From the NCBI GenBank assembly GCA_021401465.1, contig JADDMT010000032.1, forward strand, positions 248,001-312,000: 64,000 nt of DNA, given 5' to 3'. The DNA comes from Teratosphaeria epicoccoides. Its lineage: Eukaryota; Ascomycota; Dothideomycetes; Mycosphaerellales; Teratosphaeriaceae. The position numbers and the translations under genes are program-made. Positions 51,933 to 63,200 of this stretch are shown here, piece by piece (position 1 is the stretch's first letter; the number at the start of each line of letters is the position of its first letter). The notes under the pieces were generated by a model. That model was not told the origin of the DNA, ran no database searches, and was given only the letters and a program-made list of their open reading frames with translations.

Positions 51933-52799
51933 ATGCCCGCCACCGAGCTTGCGGATCCCGTCGACCCCCACCCCCTCCTTCCCCCACCTTTTAACATCTC
52001 TCCCGAACCATTCACCCTCATTGCCCAGGGCGCCGAATCTCTCCTCTTCCGCACCACTTTCCTGACTCCGAGCACTTCCGCCGCGCTTAAAGTTCGCCCG
52101 GAGAAGAAATGGCGCCACCCCACCCTCGACAAGCGACTGACTCGTGCCCGCATCCTGGCTGAAGCGCGCGTTCTGATCAAGCTCAGCGGTGAGGGCATCG
52201 CGGCGGGCGGAGGCGGGAAGAAAGTCAAGGGTCCAAAGAGCGGTGCTGATGGTGGTGGTGACGGGAAGATGAGAGGTTGTGTGCCGAGCGTGCTGGGGCT
52301 GGACTGGGAGAGAGGTTGGTTGGTGACAGAGTGGATCGAGGGGGTAATGGTTAAGGAGGGGATTTACAGGTTTGGGCGGGCGAGGGAGCGGTTGGAAGAG
52401 GAGATTCTGAAAGAGTTGTTATGGAGAGTGGGCGAGGTGCTGGGAAGGTTGCATGGAGCGGGTGTTGTGCATGGCGATCTTACTACGTCGAATATGATGT
52501 TGCGGGCTTCTGCTGCAGAGACCGACGCCGGGGATGTGGATCAGGTGAAGAGAATGCTGGCGGGCCAGATTGTGCTGATAGACTTTGGCTTGGCGGTGCA
52601 ATCTGTGCAGGATGAGGACAGGGCGGTGGATCTGTACGTGTTGGAGAGGGCGTTTGGCTCGACGCACCCGAAGGAGGAGCATTTGCTTCCTATTGTGCTG
52701 GAGGGGTATGCGGAGGCGATGGGGAAGGCCGGGAAAGTTGCTTTGAGGAGGTTGGAGGATGTGAGGATGAGAGGGAGGAAGAAGAGTATGATTGGGTGA
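51933..52799 (+). CDS. BUD32: KEOPS/EKC complex kinase Bud32
   Basis: 288 aa, single exon, ATG 51933. Small atypical kinase/ATPase of the KEOPS complex, required for t6A37 modification of ANN-decoding tRNAs and telomere upkeep. IAQGAESLLFRT replaces a classical P-loop; LKVRPEKKWRHPTLDKRLTR is the family signature with the catalytic Lys; VVHGDLTTSNMM holds the catalytic Asp and Asn; VLIDFGLAVQ is the DFG motif; the basic C-terminus ends in RGRKKSMIG. A Gly/Lys-rich insert of about 30 residues (after LIKLSGEG) is longer than in yeast (261 aa), and a short Ala/Asp insert follows the catalytic loop. Confidence 0.95.
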   Translation: MPATELADPVDPHPLLPPPFNISPEPFTLIAQGAESLLFRTTFLTPSTSAALKVRPEKKWRHPTLDKRLTRARILAEARVLIKLSGEGIAAGGGGKKVKGPKSGADGGGDGKMRGCVPSVLGLDWERGWLVTEWIEGVMVKEGIYRFGRARERLEEEILKELLWRVGEVLGRLHGAGVVHGDLTTSNMMLRASAAETDAGDVDQVKRMLAGQIVLIDFGLAVQSVQDEDRAVDLYVLERAFGSTHPKEEHLLPIVLEGYAEAMGKAGKVALRRLEDVRMRGRKKSMIG

Positions 52800-52992
52800 A
52801 CGAAATTTACTCTGAGACCACATGTCACAACGATCTTTCGCCAGCGAAGAGAGATCAAGATTAAGCACCAAGCACCGACTGCAAAGTACCAAATGGGATG
52901 CTCGACTGTATGCAGGCGGCATCCTCACACATCACAACAGATTGAGTCGCCGCGAAGTTGCGACGCAGGACGGCTAAGCAGTTCCTACTTGG

Positions 52993-53929
52993 CTACCGGA
53001 GGAGGCCTATTAGCTCTGCAAGGTTTTGATCCTCCAAGCTGGCCACTTGCTCCACCACGCTTGCTGCCCGCTCTTCGCCCAGCACCGGTACAGCAAGACT
53101 CATGAACTTCTCCTCGATCTTGTCCTTGCCAAACGGATATTGCACTTCGCCCAAGGGATGGACCTGCTCGAAGTACTCCGTCGTGCCGTCAGCCCACCGG
53201 ATTCGCATTTTGGCCGCGGAACCCGACATGGACTGATCGATCTCCACTCGCATCTTGTCCGTCAATTCGTGTATCGCCGCATCGTGCAGCCGGCTGTATG
53301 GTGTCATGTCGCCAGTCATGGCTCCGTACAGCAGTGCATTGGCGACCTGGAAGTAGACCGAAAACTGTGCGTCTATTGCATTGCTTGGATGCCGCTTCTT
53401 CGGCGTATCATCGCCAATCAAGATGTGATTTGCTGAAGGCATGTGAATTGTGATGAATGCTATGTCGCATTCACGAATTGGCACAGCTTTACTGGCGTGT
53501 ATACCTCTGCAGGGTCCCGGGGGCGTAGGTGTCGTCAAAGTCGAGGCTGTGGGCGAAGGCGGCATTAAGGAGAGCAGCGTAGCGCGGGAGGAAGTGCGGT
53601 GGGCCGTGTCCGAGGACCGAGCAGTATTGAGAATTGCTTGACTCCAGGTTGCCATTGACGTTGCCGTTAATTGTTGGTACTCGCATGACCGGGCTTTGCA
53701 GAGCTTTGATGGCCTTGTAGACTGGCTTGGTGGAGTCGGCATGGTGTACGGCGCCAAGTGTCACGCCGATGTAGTCGAGGAGAACTTCTTGCACTTTGGC
53801 TTTGATCCCGGCGGAGAGTTGGTCGGTGGTAGCTGAGGAGATGAAGGTGGCGAAGAGGTGGGTTGCTGGTATGTCCTCGGCATTTGCGGCAGCCACGCTG
53901 TTAGTTCGGCCGTGCACTGTGTCAACCAT
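52993..53929 (-). pseudogene. MmgE/PrpD family gene with internal deletion and frameshift
   Basis: The family includes 2-methylcitrate dehydratase and cis-aconitate decarboxylase. The N-terminal part (from ATG 53929) reads VLLDYIGVTLGAV ... RYAALLNAAFAHSLDFDDTY, the conserved beginning. At about 53,510 this frame ends and the next block, in a different frame to the stop at 52993, is already the C-terminal region (IHMPSANHILIGDDTP, SNAIDAQFSVYFQVANALLY). Intact members have ~450-500 residues; about 180-200 central ones are missing and the frame changes at the join. A usable intron bridging the frames was not found. So this is a pseudogene or very recent deletion. Confidence 0.8.
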
Positions 53930-54613
53930 GATTTCCAGACACTGGCATGATCTCGCAGGTGTCGGCTTGCATTGCACTGCGGTGTATATGTGGTCAAGCG
54001 AGGGCCAACCTGCGCTTCGAGCATTACCTTGGTATTTCTGTCCGCTTTCGGCTGTATTAGTTGGTGGTGCATGATTTTTGACTGTACCTACGGAGCGCTA
54101 TCGCTTCTCTGTAAACGCATACCACCATTCGGCTCCGGCATGCCAGCTGTGTCCTGGATAGTGGTCAGGGAAGATGCGTTCGGGAAGCAGCGAGTCCATC
54201 GGTCAACCAACCGCTCGGCGTCGCTGACTGCTTAAACGTATTGACCAAGTTGACCGTCTGTTGACACAGCTCACTACTTAATATCGACTCAGCTGTCAAT
54301 GTTGAATCTCCATATCGGCCTTTTGAACTGATAGATTGATTGATGAAGGAAGCCATCGGTTTTTTGATCGAGCTCGATTCCAGGATCATTGCACACGCTT
54401 GCCGCCATTCAGGTCCGTCACGAGAGCATCATCCTGGTGCTTTTCTCTCTGTGACCTTTGTACGATGTAGCGCATCAGTCTTTGTCCGGGTTATGGTTCA
54501 TCCGACGGCCGGCTGACATCTGCTTTCAATGTTCAATTTTATTAAAATCCACACATGAGTTTCATTCTCATCCCAGCGGCAGTCTCAGTATTCATGGCAG
54601 CATTCCGAGGGGT
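53930..54613. other. Intergenic, divergent from the PrpD relic and Rieske-ferritin gene
   Basis: Contains the upstream in-frame extension of the Rieske gene (54458-54613), probably 5' UTR. Confidence 0.45.
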
Positions 54614-55978
54614 ATGGCGTCAATGGTACCTCTCGCAAGCCACGATGAGCTCTCACAATCCCGCTACATTGTCACGCTGTCGACAGGAAAGCGGCTAGTT
54701 TTATTCCGGCTTCCAACCATCAACAGGAGTGCCCGTGACAAGGTCAACAGTGTCAATGGCTGGACTTATTATGCCATGGAGCAGGAGTGTCCGCACGCTG
54801 GGGGGCCGATGAGCCAGGCGCAGATCGATATTGAAGACTCCTCTTACGTTGCGTCGTGTCCCTGGCATGCGTATGACTTCAATCTTGAGACCGGCAGCTC
54901 GAGCTATGGTGTTCAAGCTTGCACGTATCCTGTCATATCACAGAATGGGCTGTTGATGCTTGAGCTGCAAGATGTCCACTCAGTCACAATGGCTGGACTC
55001 GAGCCAGTCAGCGAGAAGGTGAAATACAAGCACGATCAACGAGCGGCCTTCCTGCCTTTTGCAGACCCCGCTCCTATCCCGGCACCAACACAGAGTGCCA
55101 CCCTGTGCGATTGGTGCGTCTCCATCTTGAACACTGCGGACCCGGAACGCAAAATTGAGCTCACAAACCAGCTGTTCTCCTTGTTTGCATCTCGTGAGGC
55201 TTCCACTGATCCCATGCAGATTGGTGCAGGGACCATCGCAGTGCCGGACGAGCCGTTGAGACCATCCAGTATGCAGGCTGTTAAGCCCTGGCAAACACCG
55301 ACGCTGGGAAAAGGTGGCACACTCAAAAGCAGGATCAACATGCTTCACGCCATTGCCAACATCGAGCAATGGGCCATCGATCTTGCCATCGATATCTGTG
55401 CTCGCTTTGCAAGCTTCATGACTGCGGGCCCTGGCGACAGATTCTGCCGGCCGCTTCCGAGGGCATTCTTCTATGATTGGCTGAGGGTAGCGAACGATGA
55501 GGCGAAGCACTTCTCACTTCTGCGCGCTCGGCTCGAGGAGCTCGGCAGCCACTTTGGCGCTTTACCCGTGCACCACGGTCTCTGGGAGTCCGCTTGGATG
55601 ACCAGAGATGACCTTCGAGCTCGAATCAGTGTCATTGCTTTGGTCCACGAAGCGCGCGGTCTCGATGTTAATCCGCACACAATCGAGAAGTTCCGGAAGA
55701 ACCAAGATCTTGAGAGCGTGGAGGCCTTGGAGATTATTCACAACGATGAGATCACACATGTCACTACAGGACACCGATGGTTGAGCTGGATCTGTGAGCA
55801 AGAACACACAGATCCTGTGTGCGTGTTCCGAGCCGCCGTTGTAAAATACTTTCGTGGCGCGGTGAAGGGCCCATTCAACGTCGATGCAAGGCAACAAGCT
55901 GGTATGCACGGGGCCTATTATGAAGACTTGACGGGCAGTGGACCCGTCAGATCAGGACATGTCGTAGCAGGTGGATAA
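54614..55978 (+). CDS. Rieske [2Fe-2S] domain fused to ferritin-like DUF455 domain
   Basis: 454 aa from ATG 54614 (ATG 54623 also possible). Residues ~10-140 form a Rieske domain: ECPHAGGPM and ASCPWHAYDF give the C-x-H ... C-x2-H cluster ligands. After a linker the DUF455 (COG2833) ferritin-like domain spans ~240-420: NIEQWAIDLAIDI, DWLRVANDEAKHF (ExxH), SVIALVHEARGLDVNP and HNDEITHVTTGHRW (ExxH), with four carboxylate/His di-iron ligand helices. This suggests an electron-fed di-iron oxygenase or hydroxylase with its Rieske partner in one chain; substrate unknown. An intact gene divergent from a PrpD pseudogene. Confidence 0.88.
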   Translation: MASMVPLASHDELSQSRYIVTLSTGKRLVLFRLPTINRSARDKVNSVNGWTYYAMEQECPHAGGPMSQAQIDIEDSSYVASCPWHAYDFNLETGSSSYGVQACTYPVISQNGLLMLELQDVHSVTMAGLEPVSEKVKYKHDQRAAFLPFADPAPIPAPTQSATLCDWCVSILNTADPERKIELTNQLFSLFASREASTDPMQIGAGTIAVPDEPLRPSSMQAVKPWQTPTLGKGGTLKSRINMLHAIANIEQWAIDLAIDICARFASFMTAGPGDRFCRPLPRAFFYDWLRVANDEAKHFSLLRARLEELGSHFGALPVHHGLWESAWMTRDDLRARISVIALVHEARGLDVNPHTIEKFRKNQDLESVEALEIIHNDEITHVTTGHRWLSWICEQEHTDPVCVFRAAVVKYFRGAVKGPFNVDARQQAGMHGAYYEDLTGSGPVRSGHVVAGG

Positions 55979-57360
55979 GCTGCGCAAATGTATCTTGTTG
56001 TGACTCGATAGGGGTCTGACTACGCATGTGGAGGTACGGGCAATGTTATTACTAAGCCCACAGGACCCGTGGAGACCTCAAAATAGTCTTCAATTGAGAT
56101 TCTAGGTCATTCGAAGGCCCTAGAAAACTTATGATGTAATTCAGATTTTTCTTGAACTTCGATAGGATTGGGCAGCCTCGTCTCTAGCAGAGTCGTTCCA
56201 CAGGACGCATCACCTACCTTTGCTCAGCAAGTTCACACCGTCGTCACGGGCAGCTCCATCTGTTATTCCCTATCGACCGGACTTGCGTCTGGTCACTGGG
56301 CAAATGATGCACAGACATTGTACCATGGCCCAAATGTCACCCTATTCCGGCGGAAGCGATTTGTCTTCGGGAACTTTTGGATCTGCGGCCTGCAGGTGTC
56401 TTCCTTCGAGTTCTGCTTTGCCTTTCCGGAATTTCCGGACAGCAATTACCATTATCTCGTTTATGCGGGTAGGAATGTCAAGGATGCTCGGTTACGTCTG
56501 TATCGTAGCCTCTGATTGCCTTTCCAACGGATCCGACACGTGTCTTCGGGACTCCAGCATCATCGCTTGCTCTGCCGCTGTCCTTCAGGCATCGCAGGCG
56601 ACGGATAGTCTGGACTGTGCGAAAGTCGAGTGTAGCGTGCAGGCTGTGGATGCGGGTGTCGGCGACGCCCACAGTAGTTTGAAGTCACAACCAATCCTTC
56701 CGCGCAAGATACCATTCAAATTATGCTGTATTGATATGCACAGAGTGCCTCAGAGACGTTAGAAAAAATTATCTGCTTCGTACAGAGAAGTCGTTCCGCA
56801 ACAGCTTTAAGGCCACTGTTACACCGTCCGTCTAGGGTGCAATGCAAGCTCGTCCGCCTTGCTACGTCATAGCAGCAGATTCGAGCGGTGCATGGCTTGC
56901 AACGCCCGCAATGCGATAGACTGCCGCACTCGAGCCCTTTCCGCGGACTCGTTCTGAACCAGGTATGGAGTCATTTGAACGGTCAACTAATGACCTCCAT
57001 GCCGCATCGACATGTGTGCTTGACGGGATCATTGAGCTTCAGCAAAGTAATATAATCTGGCGGGATTGAATCACAGAACTTCAAGAAGCCGCGGAAAGCC
57101 GAGCGAGATACATCAAGTCAGTCAAAAGCAGAGCGTTTTGCGTCCTTGTGCACCTTGGTACCTGTGATGCTTGCAAGGCAGGACGGGCTGGCAAAGCTCA
57201 AGCAGCAGCAGTACGCTGGTATGCAGACGATCGATGCGGAGCATCAAGAGTCGGGCAAGACGCATCCACAAGCAATGATGCCAACGGACGGCGGTCTAAA
57301 TGTGCCAATTCCACATGAGGGGTGTTCTCGGCCACATCAAGAATCGACCTTCTAACTCAT
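55979..57360. other. Intergenic, no supported gene
   Basis: ORFs up to 180 aa (56220-56762) without domains. Composition becomes AT-richer towards the transposon block at about 57.4 kb. Confidence 0.45.
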
Positions 57361-57984
57361 ATATAGGCCTATTTACCTATCAACAATAATCTATCAGCAC
57401 CAATATCGTTGTTGTTTTCGCCATGCCACCTCAGGTAATCGACTAGCCGCACTGGCACAAGTATGTGCAGCAAGCTGTAGCTATTAGCGTCTGCCATGTC
57501 GATATCTAGGAGACCATCATGCGGGAAGAACAGACGATTATTAGTCGCAGTTGCCTCGCAAGGCGGCTCGATGATTAGGGCTTCCGCAAATATGCACCTT
57601 ATATTAGAGGCAAAGTCGTAGCAAAGGTTAACTGCCTTATAGAGCACTAACACTAGTGCTAGCGGTCTACTAACAAGGAGATACTAGATGTATTGTCTGC
57701 GAATAGATACGACATGAGCCGCAGAACGTTATAGCGGCGACGTATTACCCTTAGCTATAAGAAGAAGCTTAATCAAGAGGAAGGGGAAAGGGAAGAGTAG
57801 CGACTTATACTACTATTACGTAGTGAGTATGATAAAGGTGATGCTCTGCATTATTGTCATGAGTGTCAGGAGTACTATCCGGAGTACTATAGGATACAGG
57901 ATCATGTAGGTCCTAAGTGCTATGAGTCATAGTACCGTCATAGGAGTACTATGAGTTATAGGCATAGTCATAGAAGAAAGGATC
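57361..57984. mobile_element. Degenerate transposon relics upstream of the LTR
   Basis: Composition matches the retroelement (TAG-rich). A plus-strand frame at about 57670-57970 reads EILDVLSANRYDMSRRTL, stop, then Lys/Glu-rich sequence, then HYCHECQEYYPEYYRIQDHV and GPKC, a Cys/Cys/His/Cys zinc-finger-like pattern, with in-frame TAG codons. A minus-strand ORF of 94 aa lies at 57369-57653. Both look like RIP-decayed fragments; the family is not recognised. Confidence 0.45.
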
Positions 57985-58107
57985 TGTCACGTGAGGACAG
58001 ATCCCCGGATCTGTAGGGTTAGTCTACAGATCTATAGGCTTGTAAGGAAGAAGGGATCTGTCACGTGATAATAGACCCTTAGATCTGTAGGGTTAGTCTA
58101 CAGATCT
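57980..58107. repeat. 54-bp direct repeat with palindromes in the LTR
   Basis: Copies at 57980-58033 and 58054-58107 each contain GGATCTGTCACGTGA and GTAGGGTTAGTCTACAGATC. The first copy forms a 9-bp inverted repeat (GGATCTGTC/GACAGATCC) around CACGTG. Confidence 0.8.
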
Positions 58108-58304
58108 ACAGACATAGATCTGTTAGGTCTGTCGACAGATCTAACAGAGCTGCTCTGTCGCTCTCTAGTATATAGGGATGGCTTTAGGACAGGCAGTTAG
58201 GAGCTTCGTGCTTAATCTCAATTTAATCCTCTCTTGCTTAGAGGAGAGTCAGTTACAAGGTTAACTACTATTGTCGATATTCTTCATAGCTCCCGAGTCT
58301 AACA
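57985..58304 (+). repeat. Probable 5' LTR
   Basis: Begins TGTCACGTGA and ends CTAACA, about 320 bp, with a TATATA at 58169-58174. Two bases after the end comes TAGTTACC, which may be a mutated TGG-type primer-binding site. Boundaries are inferred because the 3' LTR is not in the window. Confidence 0.5.
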
Positions 58305-58539
58305 CCTAGTTACCTTCCTGCTATTAGCACCTACCCTTATGACATTTTGAGTACCACTTCTAGGGAAGCATTAGGAGACTTGGCGAGCGCTTAACATACG
58401 CCTATGTTAAGTAGTTCTTCAACTGTTAGTTTAAGCTCTAGCGACAGTTAACCGACACTATGAGAACAAGTTGCCGCTATACCTTAAATCACGTAGTGGC
58501 TCGAATCCATTCACCTTAGCGAGATGGCTCTAGCATCCG

Positions 58540-59730
58540 TCGCAGGTTTAACTACCGGGAATAGACACGGCAACAACGGCTTTAAGATAGGAAGCCCTAC
58601 AGAGTTTACAGGACAACAATCTTAAGTTAAGATGTTTATCCTATAATGCTAGTTAGCATTTAACATAGATACGGAACGGTTTACGACACATCATAAGCGA
58701 ATGATGTACATTGTCTCTTACCTAAAGGGACTAGCGTTCGAGTTTATCTAGCCTCATCTAACGGATTATCTGGATTACGTTAGTAGCGCCAAAGCTAGGA
58801 AGACGACGACTAGGGAGATTCTTAACTTAGACAAGTCTTTGTTTAAGGCATTACGCGAAGCATTCGGGCTCGGTAATGAGCAACAAGAGGCCGAGAGAGC
58901 TCTCCTAGGAATCTAGCAGAAGGGTTCCGCCACGAAGTACCGCGCGGACTTTCAGACCCTCTCTGCTCGAGTCGACTAGAATGATAACGCTTTAGCCGCT
59001 TAGTTCTACTAGGGACTAAAGGAGACGGTTAAAGATGAAATTGCCCGAGGAGATCGGCTAACGACATTCAAGGAAATGAGCGATCTCGCGATTAGAATCG
59101 ATAATCGCATCTAGGAACGACAGCAAGAACGACAACATGGAAATCGCAAGCTAGCGCAGGCTAACCATAAGGTCTAACGATCGGCACCGAAATGGCGAAG
59201 CGATTACTACAGTCTCTAACCTATGGAGTTAGATGCGACTAAGGGGCGTCCGAGGAATAGACCCTAAGGAAAGCCGCGGAAGGGCTCTCCTCCCTAGAAT
59301 GGTCTGAAGAAGCCATTCGACAAGAGTAATCTCGAGTGCCACAACTGCGGAAAGAAAGGACACTTTTCCCGCGAATGTTTTGCTAAGAAGCAACGACAAG
59401 AGCTGCCTAGGATAGAGCAGGCTCGCGCGACAACGACGGCACCTAAGCAAAAGGTCGCCACTACTCGAGAACCGGACTATGCCGCACTTACTTAGACTGC
59501 GTGCTACGACGACGATTGTCGAATTCACAAGAGTAATAAAGATGGTTCCGGATGGTACCCTAGCCGAAACAAGGCATAGTCGATCTGTACGCTAAGGGGT
59601 ACACCTTCTAGTACGACAGTCCTAAGAGAACAGGAACTAGAAGAAGAAGAAGAAGGTTCGGACGACAACTACGAGCTTGTCGAAGCCGTCATTCCTGATT
59701 CCGAGGAAGACGAGAGCATAGAGCGATAGG
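58540..59730 (+). pseudogene. Retrotransposon gag (capsid and zinc knuckle), stop-interrupted
   Basis: In frame 3 a capsid-like sequence (SYLKGLAFEF, KYRADFQTLSARVD, DEIARGDRLTTFKEMSDLAI) is followed by a CX2CX4HX4C knuckle at 59337-59378 (CHNCGKKGHFSREC). Multiple in-frame TAG codons interrupt it. The acidic C-terminal part reaches EDESIER near 59728. The 5' limit is uncertain. Confidence 0.8.
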
Positions 59731-60229
59731 CCATGCCGCTACATGACATCGGACTCGACATTATCCGGATCATACAGAACTAGTAGGCTTAGGCTTGCCC
59801 ATGGATTAATGGAGTACAACACGTCGACTAGCTTTAGTATGACGAACTAGCTAACCGTATGCGACGACACCTAAGGAGACTACTAGTCGTAGCTTAACCT
59901 CACGCGCATTAGAAAGTTGTCCAAGAAATTGTACTGTTCGGGGTAGAGTTCACGCCCTAGGGAGGCTACCTAACCTACGAAGGTATTCAGATTCCACGAG
60001 CGCTACGACTCCGAGTCTATCATTTAAAGATAGAGTACGCAAGGAACGCGCAGGAACAGCGAGGCCAAGAACGCGAACGATCTCTTAGGCTAGAAAACGG
60101 TAACGCTTACAGAAGAAGCCGAGACCGCACGATCCCTGAACTAGTCCGTGAAGACAGTTATTCGGGAAACGACGAGGTCCGCCGAAATTAGACCCACGGA
60201 CAGACTAGACAGGGCTGCAACGATGTGCC

Positions 60230-63200
60230 GCGATTGGCGCCAGATACGCGAACAACCTTAGAGTATAGTTGCACATCGACGAGACGCTAGCTAGGGCCTT
60301 AATAGATTCAGGATGTACTGGAATCTTCATGACGCCCAAGTTCGCTAGGACAGCTAGGATAAAGCTACAGGCGAAAACGAATGCTTTCTCGCTACAAGCG
60401 ATCGATGGAAAGCTAGTCACGTACAACCAAGGAATAGTTGACGAGGAGACCGAGATGATGCCTCTGCGGATAGGACGCTACCGAGAGATGCTCTAGTTCG
60501 ACATCACGGAGTCGCCAGGCTCGGATGTAGTACTAGGGTTGCCATGGCTAAGGAACGCTAACCCCTATATCGACTAGAAGAATGAGAGGATCTAGTTCCT
60601 AGAACTCTCAAGATCGATACCTCTACCTATAGTGCACGACGCACTAGGCAAGATCGAAATATGTGCTATGACTTCAAGCGAGATAGTAGCCGCCATCAAG
60701 GATCTAGAACAGGAAGTGCACGTCCTATGGGTCAAAGCAACGCAATCGGAAGTCAGGGTCGAATTTACAGTTCCCGATGAGTATAAAGAGTTCGCTACTC
60801 TTTTCGAGGAAGAACCCGACTAAGAAGCTCTGCCAGAACACTAGGAGTAGGACCACGGGATACCCTTACTCCCTAGCAAGACACTAACGAAGTAATCAGT
60901 TCGCCTGTTATTAGCAGCGAAACTAGAGATTCTCCGGAAATACCTAGAAGACAACCTCCGGAAAGGCTTCATTCGCGAGTCGCAGTCCCCGGCCAGATAT
61001 CCGATCCTGTTTGTGCCTAAGGGGGAAGATGACTAGCGACTCTGCGTAGATTATCGTAGATTAAACGACATCACGATAAAGAATAGTTATCCGCTTCCTT
61101 TGCTCTCGGAATTGCAGGACCGCCTACAAGGAGCAATGTGGTTCTCGAAGTTCGACATACCCAGAGCGTATAATCGAATTCGAATTAAGGAAGGCGAAGA
61201 ATAGAAGACCGCGTTCCGAACTAGGTTCGGGTACTACGAGTACATAGTCATGCCATTTAGGTTGACAAACGCCCTGGCCACATGGCAGGCATTTATCAAC
61301 AATGTGCTACGAGAGTACCTCGACGTCTTTGTGGTTGTATACCTAGACGACATCCTCGTCTATTCCCGGACGATCGAAGAACATAGGACTCACGTACGCA
61401 AGGTACTTCAGAAACTCCAGGACTACTGACTAAAGGTCAAGCCGCAGAAGAGCGAGTTTCATAAGCAGGAAGTACAATTCCTTAGCTACGTAGTAGCATG
61501 GAATAGAATCAAGATGGACACCAAGAAAGTCTAGGTCGTAAAAGAGTAGCCTACGCTAACTAATGTTAAGGAAGTATAGTCCTTCCTTGGATTCGCCAAC
61601 TTCTACAGGAGATTTGTGGCAAACTATTCGAAGATCACGGCACTACTTACGACTCTTACGACGAAGGATACACCATTCGTATAGGACGACGCCTAACGGA
61701 ATGCCTTCGAGGAACTCAAGCAACGATTTACAGATCAGCTGATCTTACTTGTGTTCGACCTAGATAAGCCTATCATAGTCGAAACAGATGCCTCCGACGT
61801 AGCACTCGGGGCATGCTTAAGTCAACTAGGACCGAGTAGACGACTACAGCTAGTCGCCTACTACTCGAGGAAATTATCTGGACTAGAACTCCGATATGAC
61901 GTCCACGACAAAGAACTTCTAGCCATAGTAGACGCCTACAAGGCCTGGCGGGTCTACTTAGAAGGTTCTAAGCACTAGGTCACGGTCTACACAGACCATG
62001 AGAACTTGCGATACTTCACAACGACGAAAGAGTTAAACTGACGACAGGTTCGGTAGAGCGAGGAGCTCTCTAGTTTTAACTGTAAGATCGTCTATCGCAA
62101 GGGGACCGACAACGCACGCGCCGATGCACTTAGCCGCCAGACGGACTACATGAAGGGCGTGAAGCGGGAGAAACATGCTGTTCTCCAGGAAAATAGCGAT
62201 AGCACGCTAGGAGTCAACCGACTCGCAGCCACGACTGTTACATGGACTAGTGGTTTTCAGGACGACCTGAAGAACGCCCTAATCCATGACCTAACCGCAC
62301 TCGCTGTCCGCGACGACATTGATAGACAGGAGGATTAGGAAGACGAAGACGGAATCCTTCTGTTTCAAGGATTAGTATACGTGCTAACGTCTTTACGATC
62401 GGAACTACTACGCCTCCGACACGACGTACCTTAGGCAGGATACCCGGGAGTGTCTAAAATGAAGCAAATTCTCTAACAAGAATATTACTTCCCTAGGATA
62501 AGCAAGGCAATCGAGGACTACGTCCGTTAATATGTAACTTGCCGACGAAGTAAGCACGACCGTCACAGACTGTATAGGCTACTACGACTACTAAAGGTAC
62601 CTTAACAGCCATGGGAATCGCTCGCTATGGATTTTATCGTTAAACTACCTTAGTCAAGAGAACCCGCGACTAATGAGTTCTTCGACGGGATCATGGTAGT
62701 AGTCGACCGATTCACTAAGTTCGGGAAATTTATCCCTTACCGCGAAGACTTCAAGACTGAAGATATCGCGCATGTCTTCATTAAATGGGTAGTGGCATTA
62801 CACGGCATGCTACAGGACCTAGTAACGGATCGAGGATCCGTGTTTACCTCTAACTTCTAGAGAGCCCTAATAAGACAATTCCAGGTCAAACATCGATTAA
62901 GTACTTCCTTCTACCCTTAGACAGATAGACAGACAGAACGCCTAAATCAGACGTTAGAATAGTACCTTCGATCCTATGTTAATAGGGACCAGAACAACTA
63001 GGTAGAGTTGTTGCTAATGGCACAGCTCGCGTATAATAGTACGCCGGCAGAGTTGACAGGACTCTCGCCATTTCAGATGGCGTATAGATCAGCTATAGAA
63101 GACGTTCTAGACGTCTTAGCTAGTAATCCGAACCTAGTAGCACTCGGACGAGTAGAACATCTACGCCGACTGCAAACAGAAGCACGACTCGACCTGTAGT

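Noticed and set aside
53438..53509. 72-nt GTATAC...TTCAG candidate intron in the PrpD gene
   Set aside because: Joining gives the wrong frame and still lacks the central domain.
58498..58508. tRNA B-box-like GGCTCGAATCC
   Set aside because: No matching A box or cloverleaf; lies inside the retroelement.
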